NCBI GenBank assembly: GCA_028829895.1
Contig: CM054184.1
Span: forward strand, 27,601,701 to 27,665,700
From: Sinotaia quadrata
Taxonomy: Eukaryota > Mollusca > Gastropoda > Architaenioglossa > Viviparidae
DNA length: 64,000 bases
Direction: 5' to 3'
Positions 1 to 10,300 of the stretch are shown here, one piece after another; position 1 is the first letter of the stretch; every line of letters starts with the position of its first letter. A program made the translations under genes and the position numbers. Below the pieces are notes generated by a model. The model saw nothing but the letters and a program-made list of their open reading frames with translations, did no database searches and was not told the origin of the DNA.

Positions 1-202
1 TAAAAACTTTTTTTCGCTTGGCACTTTTCACTGCGATGCCGAGAGTATTTATAGTTACACAGCTCTGACGGGAAAAATAAATTGTCTTTTAATTGACAGC
101 TGCCAGAGTGGATTAAATATTAAAATGTCATTATTTTGTGTGCTTCAAAAAGAATCTCCCGGACTAGAGAAGAGGCGGAAATAATGTCACAAAGAGAGAT
201 GC

Positions 203-206
<4 letters not shown>
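1..206. other. Non-repetitive AT-rich stretch
   Basis: I see no gene or repeat here. It leads into the (GA)n tract. Confidence 0.5.

Positions 207-291
<85 letters not shown>
207..291. repeat. (GA)n microsatellite
   Basis: Uninterrupted GA dinucleotide run of about 85 bases. It opens artefactual Arg-Glu and Ser-Leu reading frames on the two strands; neither is a gene. Confidence 0.97.
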
Positions 292-294
<3 letters not shown>

Positions 295-353
295 TTGTCA
301 GGAGGTGGGGCTTCATTCTCTTGAGTGTCAGTGCGCTCAATGTATAGTTTCCT

Positions 354-1235
354 TTTAAATGTGACGTCATCAGCTAACCATGTTCTTTAAAAATGTCTAG
401 CTATTAAATGTGACATCATCAGCCAACCATATTCTTTAAAAATGTCTAGCTATTAATTGTGACGTCATCAGCTAACCATGTTCTTTAAAAATGTCTAGCT
501 ATTAAATGTAACGTCATCAGCTAACCATGTTCTTTAAAAATGTCTAGCTATTAAATGTGACATCATCAGCCAACCATATTCTTTAAAAATGTCTAGCTAT
601 TAATTGTGACGTCATATTTAACAAGGTTACGTTTCAAACATAATGATTGCTTTTAAATGTTATATCATTAGCTAACCAAGTACTTTTAAAATGTCTAGCT
701 ATTAAATGTAACGTCATCAGCTAACCAAGTACTTTTAAAATGTCTAGCTATTAAATGTAACGTCATCAGCTAACGAAGTACTTTTTAAATGTCTAGCTAT
801 TAAATGTAAGGATATTTTAACAAGGTTACGTTTCAACATAATGCTTGCTTTTACGTCATCAGCTAACCAAGTACTTTTAAAAATGTCTATCTATCAAATG
901 TAACGTCATAGTTTAACAAGGTTACGTTTCAAACATAATGCTGCTTTTAAATGTTGCGTCATCAGCTAACCAAGTACTTTTTAAATGTCTAGCTATCAAA
1001 TGTAACGTCATAATTATTACGTTTCAAACATAATGCTGCTCTTAAATGTTACGTCATCAGCTAACCAATTACTTTTTAAATGTCTAGCTATCAAATGTAA
1101 CGTCATAATTATTACGTTTCAAACATAATGCTGCTCTTAAATGTTACGTCATCAGCTAACCAATTACTTTTTAAACGTCTGGCTATTAAATGTAACGTCA
1201 TATTTTAAACAAGGTTACGTTTCAAACATAATGCT
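354..1235. repeat. 49-bp minisatellite carrying CRE-like CGTCA sites
   Basis: Copies of a 49-bp unit start at 362, 411, 460, 509 and 558. Each contains (T)GACGTCATCAGCTAACCA followed by TGTCTAGCTATTAAA. From about 615 a larger unit appears that adds an ACAAGGTTACGTTTCAAACA block. The palindrome TGACGTCA is intact in some copies (near 362, 460, 607) and is TAACGTCA or TGACATCA in others. No reading frame is supported. Whether the CRE-like sites bind a factor is unknown. Confidence 0.95.
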
Positions 1236-1365
1236 TGCTTTTAAAATTTTAAGATGTTTTCTCATGAGATATCGATTAATAATTAATAATGTTTTTTACT
1301 TTCTTTATGCTATTTGTTCATCATCATTCCCACATGCTGTAGAAGTATTTACTTAGATGATTTTC

Positions 1366-1905
1366 CGTTTAGTACAATTGTACTAATCTTCTGTTTGTTA
1401 GTGTTGTATGTTCTTCCGTTTGTACAGTTGTACTAATCTTCTGCTTGTTAGTGTTGTGTGTTCTTCCGTTTGTACAGTTGTATTAATCTTCTGCTTGTTA
1501 GTGTTGTGTGTTCTTCCTTTTGTACAGATGTACTAATCTTCTATTTGTTAGTGTTGTGTGTTCTTCCGTTTGTACAGTTGTATTAATCTTCTATTTGTTA
1601 GTGTTGTGTGTTCTTCCGTTTGTACAGTTGTACTAATCTTCTGCTTGTTAGTGTTGTGTGTTCTTCCGTTTGAACAGTTGTACTATTCTTCTGTTTGTTA
1701 GTGTTGTGTGTTCTTCCGTTTGTACAGTTGTACTAATCTTCTGCTTGTTAGTGTTGTGTGTTCTTCCGTTTGAACAGTTGTACTATTCTTCTGTTTGTTA
1801 GTGTTGTGTGTTCTTCCGTTTGTACATTTGTATTAATCTTCTGTTTGTTAGTGTTGTGTGTTCTTCCGTTTGTACAGTTGTACTAATCTTCTGCTTGTTA
1901 GTGCA
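1366..1905. repeat. 50-bp minisatellite, about 11 copies
   Basis: Tandem unit of 50 bases containing TTAGTGTTGTGTGTTCTTCC and a variable TGTACAGTTGTACTAATC segment. Copies differ by one to three substitutions. Confidence 0.95.
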
Positions 1906-2004
1906 TTCTTTGGAGGCGCGCAAGCATGCATTTACTTAATTGGTATTTACGCTTTCCACCCAATCCCTAGCACCTCCTGATCAGTGACCAGGGGTTATTG
2001 AACA

Positions 2005-2365
2005 CACGTGATAATTGAACTTTATTCATGTTTTACTCTGAACACGTGACAATTGAACATTATTCATGTATTTCTCTGAGCACACATGATAAGTGAACTT
2101 TATTCATGCTTCGCTCTGAACACGTGACAAGTGAATATAATTCATGTATTGCTGTGAACACACCTGATAATTGAACTTTATTCATGTTTTGCTCTGAACA
2201 CATGACAATTGAACATTATTCATGTCTTTCTCTGAACAAACTGATAATTGAACTTTATTCGTGTTTTGCTCTGAACACGATACAAGTGAATATTATTTAT
2301 ATAATGCTCTGAACACATATGATAATTAAACATGTTTAAAGTACTGCTATGAATACATATGATAA
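2005..2365. repeat. Degenerate minisatellite of about 58 bp
   Basis: About six diverged copies of a unit with ACACATGATAATTGAAC and TTTATTCATGTTTTGCTCTG. It is older than its neighbours, judging by divergence. Confidence 0.85.
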
Positions 2366-2763
2366 TTGAACAGAAGAACTCTTCAAGAATATTGATTTTT
2401 TGGTAATATTACTTCATAATATTGGGCTCTTTCTAAGCTTGCTTTCTTTGTACTTGATTAATATTCTTACGCTTTTTCAGCTTATTAAATTGTTATTTTG
2501 TCAAATCCGATTATTCTCGCATACGTATAGCTAAAACATCATTCGTAGTTCTGTATTGTCTGCAATACAGGTTATGCTGTTTGTCTTCCCACGTCATTTG
2601 TCGTCTCAAAATGACGTAATCAAGTAGTTAGGGCAGGGATCGCGAGTCATATTGTCATGTGTGTAAACGAGGGCGGGGGCATCGGGGATATGACTAGGAG
2701 TGATCGTAGGGCCATCCCGGGAATGTATGTAAGGCCATCACTAATCCTGATGATGACACCAAA
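2366..2763. other. Flank and probable leader next to the LTR primer-binding site
   Basis: No gene. On the minus strand the LTR at 2764-3636 is followed by TTTGGTGTCATCATCAGGAT (2744-2763). Its TGG start and later bases resemble a Ty3/gypsy tRNA primer-binding site. What lies further left, to about 2640, may be leftover element leader; the exact limit cannot be seen. Confidence 0.45.
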
Positions 2764-3636
2764 TGTTAAGACAATGATGGTGATGTGCAGCTGGTGTACG
2801 TCTTTATTTGTTTTTCTCTTTTGTCTTCTGCATACAGCGCCAATTATACAAATCAATCAAATGAGGCACGCAGGTTCTATTATTAGCGATCGTTTTATTT
2901 TTATAAAATGCCCGTCTCTGAACTAACGAGAACCAGAGCAGGCAAACAGGTAAATGACTAAATAGCAAATGTCAAAGTACACATCAATAAAATGTACACA
3001 AGTCCATCACTTTAAAAACCAACACAATACTAATGCTTCTTATATCTAACAACTTACTTCATATTTCTCTATTTCTTTCTGTCTTACAACTCTCTGTCAA
3101 ATCTAAGTCCGATTCATCCCTAATCTAATGTGACCCACTGGCCTAAGGCCAAGGGTCTCTGCTGATCTCTGCAGTCTACATGGTTGGTCCTTTGTCTCTC
3201 TTGTCTGTCCTTTTGGGGGAGGTAGGTCGGTAGTTATTGTTGCAGTATTGTTGCAGAGTTCTGTCTCCCTATTTAAAGGTATGCAGCCTGGGAAAAAAAG
3301 TGTCAGAAAGTGCATAGATAAAAAGTATGGGCAAATCTCCCAGCCCTGTTGTGTGCTGTTGTGGCACTCAATCAACACCTGTCACTCACACTCCCTGCAC
3401 CTGTCATCGTGTTATATCATTTGTCCAAAAACAATACCTAAACCAGATACATAAAATAAAGGGAGTGGTCATGACCTAATTTGCAGACCCATGTGCACAT
3501 ACACATGCATCAGCAGGTACTATGACACTCACAAAGACACTATGATACATGCACACAAAGCATTAACTAAATAACAGGGGCTAGGCATGTCAACACTGCA
3601 ATGAACACAAAATACATTGAACTCATGGGTGTTACA
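2764..3636 (-). mobile_element. Ty3/gypsy-type long terminal repeat with adjacent PBS
   Basis: On the minus strand the 873-bp block starts TGTAACACCC (at 3636) and ends TTAACA (at 2764), the usual TG...CA LTR boundaries. A TATA-like TTTAAATA lies at 3270-3277 and an AATAAA signal at 2894-2899, in the right order for U3-R-U5. Immediately beyond the 3' edge a TGGTGTC... primer-binding site begins after two T bases. No second LTR or gag-pol is attached, so this is an LTR plus a stub of leader. The 91-codon minus-strand frame inside it is not a gene. Confidence 0.7.
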
Positions 3637-3934
3637 TATTATTAGGACTCTGATGAATAGATGGACATGTCCCTGGAATATGCAAATCATTTTTTATGTG
3701 TAGTTCAGGAATCATGATGATTTACTAATGAAAACATCCCATAGAAATTTACATACCAGTTGAAAAGTTAGTTCATTAGTTTGTGTGTGTGCATGTGTGT
3801 GTGTTTGTGTAAATAGTTCATTATGGATTTAAATAAAGGCTCTCATCAATTATATGCATTTAATTTGTGAGATTAAAATTGAATGTGCTCACTTGTTACT
3901 TTGGGACACAGCTGTATTGATTCTCACGTGTCAC
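3637..3934. other. Unique AT-rich stretch with a short imperfect (GT)n
   Basis: No coding signal seen. An imperfect GT-rich run lies near 3781-3811. Confidence 0.5.
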
Positions 3935-3942
3935 AATATGCT

Positions 3943-4285
3943 AGGTGACATTGAACACACCTGTGTTGGTTCTCACCTGTCAACATTCAAGGTGACATTG
4001 AACACACCTGTGTTGGTTCTCACTGTCAACATTCAAGGTGACATTGAACACACACCTGTGTTGGTTCTCACCTGTCAACATTCAAGGTGACATTGAACAC
4101 ACCTGTGTTGGTTCTCACCTGTCAACATTCAAGGTGACATTGAACACACACTTGTGTTGGTTCTCACCTGTCAACATTCAAGGTGACATTGAACCCACCT
4201 GTGTTGGTTCTCAATTACAAACCATTCTATGTGACATTCAACCCATCTTTGTTGATTCTCACTTGTCACAATATTCTAGATGACA
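3943..4285. repeat. 48-50 bp minisatellite, about 7 copies
   Basis: Unit contains GGTGACATTGAACACACCTG and TGTTGGTTCTCACCTGTCAA. The last two copies are diverged. Short open frames across it come only from the repeat. Confidence 0.93.
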
Positions 4286-4449
4286 TTCAACATGCTTCTA
4301 GACGATATTTACTCAGAGTTGAATTTAAGTCAAAGAGAGCTGAATTTGTTTTCATGTTTTATGGATGATTTTTATAGAACAGTGTGTATATCCTCATCTA
4401 ATAGAAATTTAATTTGAATTATTTACATGAAACCTGTTTCTGTCTAGAT

Positions 4450-4542
4450 CAGTGGTGCACAAACTTTCTGAGTCATGTGATATCTTGTGTGGGACAATTT
4501 CGATCTTCACTTTTTGTGGTCCCCGACGGTTTCGACAAGTCA
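4450..4542 (+). mobile_element. Possible hAT-type transposon end
   Basis: CAGTGGTGCACAAACTTT at 4450 resembles the CAGTG...CAAACTTT terminal repeats of many animal hAT elements, and is followed by GTGGTCCCCGACGGT-like sequence common in such ends. I cannot find the opposite terminus or an 8-bp duplication, so this is a fragment at best. Confidence 0.3.
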
Positions 4543-4815
4543 GATTAATCACTCGTAAAGTAATACTGCAGTAAACTGAAGTCTCTCAAGTTCTTTATTG
4601 TTTAGGATGTCACGTTAATCACTCGTAAAGTAATACTGCTGTAAACTGAGGTCTCTCAAGTTCTTTATTGTTTAGGATGTCACGTTAATCACTCGTAAAG
4701 TAATACTGCAGTAAACTGAGGTCTCTCGAGTTCGTTATTGTTTAGGATGTCACGTTAATCACTCGTAAAGTAATATTGCAGTAAATTGTGTGTTCTCTCG
4801 AGTTATTGTTTAGGA
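4543..4815. repeat. 70-bp minisatellite, 4 copies
   Basis: Copies share TTAATCACTCGTAAAGTAAT and TTCTTTATTGTTTAGGATGT. The period is exactly 70 (ACTCGTAAAG at 4551, 4621, 4691 and 4761). Confidence 0.95.
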
Positions 4816-5412
4816 TTTCCAAGCGATTCATGGTAAGTAACGAGTACTGTATCGAGTATTGGCGTGGGGCAGAGTGGACCCCACAACCTAAACGACTCTC
4901 TATTCCAGAGTTCAGAGTCTAGCTCTCTAGGCAACCCAGCTCTTGTTAAATTAATCCAGCATTGCCCATGAGGAGACGTCAAAAGGCACGAGGAATAGTG
5001 ACTGGAGTTGTCTTTTCCTTTTACCTAAAGCTGCATCTCTTTTCAACTTGTTCCACAATCTATATTTTGTAAAGAGTTCTCTTGTTCTCTCAATGCGTTG
5101 TCTGCGCTCCAAAATTATTCTAGATTTAAGTAATTTTTTAAAACATCTGAAGCAGTTACTAAATGTTACTATCACATCACCGGCCGAGGTCCACTGCCCA
5201 TGACGTCACATGGGAAAAAAAAGCATGTGAAGGATTTAATAATTGTTGGTATAATATCATTGGCCGAGGTCCAGTGCCCACGACGTCACATGGAATGTCT
5301 GAAATATATGTTCAGCGACCTTCAGCTGCAAGGGTTCTCGCTCAGCTTGACCAAGGACATGAAAGCCTCTCTCGGACACTGGTACAGACGAATGGCTACA
5401 TTTTGCGTCTTT
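4816..5412. other. Mostly unique stretch with two copies of a GGCCGAGGTCC block
   Basis: GGCCGAGGTCCACTGCCCA (near 5182) and GGCCGAGGTCCAGTGCCCA (near 5262) are each followed by a GACGTCACATGG motif, so a palindromic ACGTCA core is duplicated about 80 bases apart. No reliable coding region. Confidence 0.5.
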
Positions 5413-5540
5413 AATGTCCCACATAGCTAGATTGTTTCTGGTCCCACATAGTTAGATTGTTTCTGGTCCCACATAGCTAGATTGTTTCTGGTCCCACACA
5501 GCTAGATTGTTTCTGGTCCCACATAGCTAGTTAGTTTCTT
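5413..5540. repeat. 25-bp minisatellite, 5 copies
   Basis: Unit GGTCCCACATAGCTAGATTG plus TTTCT, with single-base variation. Confidence 0.93.
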
Positions 5541-5595
5541 AGCCTGTATCGTCTATTGCCCTCACGAAACGTCAAATCACAAAACACAGACACAT

Positions 5596-5600
5596 ATATA

Positions 5601-5638
<38 letters not shown>

Positions 5639-5777
5639 TATAGAGAGACAGACAGACAGACAGACATATCCTTTCACGCACACAATGCACACACATACAC
5701 ACTTTCTCACATAAACAAATTATTTCTCTCATATACACAAAACAAACACACATACGCACACACAGACATAAACATAT

Positions 5778-5865
<88 letters not shown>

Positions 5866-5875
5866 CCTTCAGATT
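5596..5875. repeat. Compound CT/CA/CAGA microsatellites
   Basis: Runs of (CT)n, (CA)n, (CAGA)n and mixed ACACAT tracts, the longest being (CT)n followed by (CA)n at about 5780-5856. The apparent Cys/Val/Arg-Glu protein on the minus strand is a product of these runs. Confidence 0.95.
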
Positions 5876-6002
5876 CACATGCGCGCGCGATTATACATAC
5901 ATGAAAGTGAATCTGACCATTGACTAAGAAAGTTTGATTACAAGAAAACATTTTTACAAAAATCTTCTTGGCAGCTTTCATTAACGTAATAATCTCAATC
6001 TA

Positions 6003-6860
6003 ACAATAATATCAGTCTCACTGTATGTGTCAGTCCTAGCAATAATGTCATTCTTATTGTATGTGTGTAATTCTAACAATAATATCATTCTTATTGTATG
6101 TGCGTAACTTCTAAAAATATCATTTTCATTGTATGTGTGTCAATTATAACAATAATAATTATCATTCTTATTGTATGTGTGTCAATTATAACAATAATAA
6201 TTATTATCATTCTTATTGTATGTGTGTCAATTATAACAATAATAATTATCATTCTTATTGTATGTGTGTCAATTATAACAATAATAATTATCATTCTTAT
6301 TGTATGTGTGTCAATTATAACAATAATAATTATCATTCTTATTGTATGTGTGTCAATTATAACAATAATAATTATTATCATTCTTATTGTATGTGTGTCA
6401 ATTATAACAATAATAATTATCATTCTTATTGTATGTGTGTCAATTATAACAATAATAATTATCATTCTTATTGTATGTGTGTCAATTATAACAATAATAA
6501 TTATTATCATTCTTATTGTATGTGTGTCAATTATAACAATAATAATTATCATTCTTATTGTATGTGTGTCAATTATAACAATAATAATTATCATTCTTAT
6601 TGTATGTGTGTCAATTATAACAATAATAATTATTATCATTCTTATTGTATGTGTGTCAATTATAACAATAATAATTATCATTCTTATTGTATGTGTGTCA
6701 ATTATAACAATAATAATTATCATTCTTATTGTATGTGTGTCAATTATAACAATAATAATTATCATTCTTATTGTATGTGTGTCAATTATAACAATAATAA
6801 TTATTATCATTCTTATCATTTGTTTCAGCTCTAACAATGAAATCATTCATATTGTATATG
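6003..6860. repeat. 42/45-bp minisatellite, about 18 copies
   Basis: Unit TGTATGTGTGTCAATTATAA then CAATAATAATTATCATTCTT, with some copies carrying an extra ATT. Both lengths are multiples of three, so long frames stay open on both strands (about 230-260 codons). Pure periodicity and absence of any splice or start context argue against coding. Confidence 0.96.
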
Positions 6861-7170
6861 TGTCAGTTCCAACAATAATAGATCTCACTTAAAATAATAT
6901 CATTCTCACTGTGTGCCTCTGTTCTAACAATAATTTTACGGTATCAGTTCAATTAATAATCTCACTGTGCCATTTATAATGAATAATGTAATTTTGCCAG
7001 TTTTCATAATAATCATATTATGTCAGTTCTAATAGCAATCTCACTGTTTCATTCCTAATCATAATCTTAGTGTGTCCGGTAAATAATAATCTTACTGTGT
7101 CAGGTCTAATAATAATTTAATTGTGTAAGTCCGTAATAATAGTCTCATTACGTCGGTCATAAGAGACACA
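6861..7170. repeat. Decayed simple repeat and receptor 3' flank
   Basis: Very diverged AATAATCTCACTGTGTCAGT-like units of about 30 bases continue from the array and end just downstream of the receptor stop codon. Part of this is probably the 3' UTR. I see no close AATAAA on the minus strand. Confidence 0.6.
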
Positions 7171-7176
7171 CGTGAC

Positions 7177-7392
7177 TTAAATGCCAGTGGTACTTGTGCC
7201 AGAAGCTCCAGTCGAGCGGCTGTCGGCGTATGAAGACATGCCACGTTCTCGTGCGGCTAAACCAATCACAATGTAGAACTCTTTCCGGAAGCGACGCCCA
7301 CTGATACAGTAGAGGAGAAAGTTGGTGGATGAGTTGATGACGATGCCCAGCTTGGCAATAGCGAAAGCTTCATCGATGATGTCTTTGTCAAA
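7177..7392 (-). CDS. Receptor exon 6: TM7, helix 8, C-terminal tail
   Basis: Encodes residues 308-378 and the TAA stop (7177-7179). The acceptor follows a long pyrimidine tract ending CAACAG, just right of 7392. The tail is Ser/Thr/Gly-rich and ends T-T-G-I, which fits a class I PDZ-ligand pattern. The acceptor region is tandemly duplicated in the intron. Confidence 0.87.
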   Translation of the reverse strand, partial: FDKDIIDEAFAIAKLGIVINSSTNFLLYCISGRRFRKEFYIVIGLAARERGMSSYADSRSTGASGTSTTGI

Positions 7393-10300
7393 CTGTTGCC
7401 AAAGAAAGATGAAAGAAAAGTAAACTGTCCTTGAATCATTTAAAACTTTTGTCAAACTGTTGTCAAAGAAAAATGAAAGAAAAGTAAACTGTCCTTGAAT
7501 CATTTAAAACTTTTGTCAAGAAATCCCAATTAAAAGTAATTTTGACATTTTAAAAAGTGTGTTGTAAAAGTATAAAATATAAACACGTAGTTACGTCCCC
7601 TGTCAAGCTGTTGACAAGGAGAGGAAATGAGACAGAACTGAGTGCAGTATGATACTACACACATGTGACTGTGTTAGCGCTCATTAATCATCAAAGTGGC
7701 CATCTGCTGTCACTGGTGTGGTTACCTATGGGGTTTAATGGTTTTCAACGTGACACTTTGCTTATAGTTTGCGACATTAAGCGCTTAATAATTAATATCA
7801 CCTATTCTGAGAAATTGGTTGATATAAAAGACGGGCATGATTAAGCGCTTAATAATTAACATCACCTATTCTGAGAAATTGGTTGATATAAAAGAAGCCT
7901 AGCGCTGATTAACTCACCTGTTCAGGCATTAGCATATAGAGGCACTGGCTGATGCACTGGAAACCAATTAACAAGAGGAAGGTGAAGGTGACGAAAAGAA
8001 GAACTCGCGTGATCTGGTTCTCAGAGCGACGAGATTTTTCTACTGCCTTGATGCTTTTTCTTTCGCTCATTCTTTTATTCGTCTTGCTGATCTGTATGTA
8101 AGGCAAAATTATATTTGCACTCGTAAATGTATTTTAATTTACATCAACAGAGACTATTATGTTTAGTACTTGAAGGGGCAAATAATTCTATAAAACCATG
8201 TGCTGGATAAAGAGTTCTCTCTTTGTACATCTAAATTCAGGATTGACAAAAATAAATGCGTGAAAGAAAGAAGTACTTCTGCGGTTATCCAAAACTTTAT
8301 AAACATAGGCATTTCTGGTGATGAGATAATCTATTCATTAATTATATCAAGTGCTAGGCAACTCATTGTGTATGTTGCGTAATGTCCTTTACCTTAGTTA
8401 AACAGGACATTGGCTGCATCACTTGCATTGTGGTACAAAGTAAGCTGAGTGAGAAATTAAAAAATATATTTGTGGTCTATTTCGACTTTTATTAATTTAA
8501 AAGTAGCAACATAGTATTCACGTTAACTACAGAATCGAACTGCGTACACTGCGAGAAAAAGTGCAAACATGAATTTGATCTTAGAGTTCCTGTATCGGCA
8601 CTCAGATTGCAGGAAATGATGAACTTAGTTTTGAATTTGTTAAGACGAGATGTGAAAACCTCACTTACTAAAGTAAAATACATTATGCAACATGGAATCC
8701 TGTAACACCTGTGTTAAATCCAGCTGAGAGTGAGAGGAGAGACACGATAAGATACAGACTCCAAAAATAAAGTCAAGATAAGACAGAAAGACTAACGTCA
8801 AGATACAGACAGCAAGACTTACGTCAAGATAAGACAGAAAGACTAACGTCAAGATACAGACATCAAGACTGACGTCAAGATACAGACAGCAAGACTGACG
8901 TCAAGATACAGACATCAAGACTAACGTCAAGATACAGACATCAAGACTGAAGTCAAGATACAGACAACAAGACTAACGCCAAGATAAGACAGCAAGACTG
9001 ACGTCAAGATACAGACAACAAGACTAACGCCGAGATAAGACAACAAGCTTGAGGTCCAGATACAGACAACAAGACTGAGGTCAAGATACTGACAAATCTG
9101 AAGTCAAAATACTGACAAGACTGAGGTCAAGATACTGACATGGCTAACGCCAAGAGATAGACAATAAGACTGAAGTTAAGATACAGACCCCAAGACTGAT
9201 TCCAAGATACATTCAATAAGACTGAAGTCAAGACAGAGTCTCCAAGAATGAAGTCAGCTTCAGATTTCAAGACTCATGCAAAGATAAAGACCACAGAACT
9301 AAATCACTGATATAGATACAAAAGTGTCGCCAAGACATAGACCCCCATGAATAAAGACAAGATACAGACTCAAAGACTAAAGTCAAATTTCAGATTAAAA
9401 AACTGACACCAAGTTTCATACGGACAACAAGATACAGACTCCATGAATGAAGTCAAGATTTAGATTCCAAGACTGACACCAAGATTCATTTCCAAGACTG
9501 ACACTAAGATTCATTTCCAAGACTGACACCAAGATTCATTTCCAAGACTGACACCAAGATATAGACTCCAAGACAGATGTCAATATATAGATTCCAAGAC
9601 TGACGCCAATATATAGACTTCAAGACAGAAGCAAAAATTAAAATTAACACCCAACATCAGAAGCCAAGATTACAAACTAAAGAGCACGAAAGCTAATATT
9701 AGAAACTGCAAAATCTAACGCCAAGATAGATATATATATATATATAGTCAGATTCCAAGATTGCAGATCTCAGAGACTGACTCCAAGATTGAAAATCACA
9801 AAGATTGACGCCAAGATTGAAAATCACAAAGATTGACGCCAAGATTGAAAATCACAAAGATTGACGCCAAGATTGAAGATCTCAAAGACTGACGCCAAAA
9901 TTGCAGATCTCAAAGACTAACGCCAAGATAAGACACTGCACAGTCAGACGATGTATCTGGAATGAGTTACCTTGCCAATGATGAAGAGGTTAAGGGAGAA
10001 GATGGTGAACCATGGAACCAGTACAAGAAATATGCAGTGCACCCAAAACTCATAGTCCAGACCGGCCTGGCTGGTCTCAAATTCTGTCTTGGAAAGGGCT
10101 GGGAGGGTGTTGTTCTCTGAAGGATTCAGATTTACCTGTTGAATTATGAGAAATATGTTTTCTTTTAAAATTAAATTTAAACATCATCGGCACTGTAATG
10201 AACACACATGTAGTAATGGAGATTTCATACCATTAGTGTTGAAATTAAGTTGAAGTATTAATGAAAACTTGTAATCAGGAAACATTCTGGGGAAGGTGTG

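Noticed and set aside
136..370. Arg-Glu and Ser-Leu repeat frames
   Set aside because: Translation of a (GA)n microsatellite.
3103..3454. Overlapping 91- and 68-codon frames
   Set aside because: They lie inside a well-defined LTR, and no element encodes protein there.
5577..5981. 134-codon Cys/Val frame
   Set aside because: Made of CT/CA microsatellites.
6091..6892. Three 230-264 codon frames on both strands
   Set aside because: Perfect 42/45-bp periodicity with length a multiple of three explains them.
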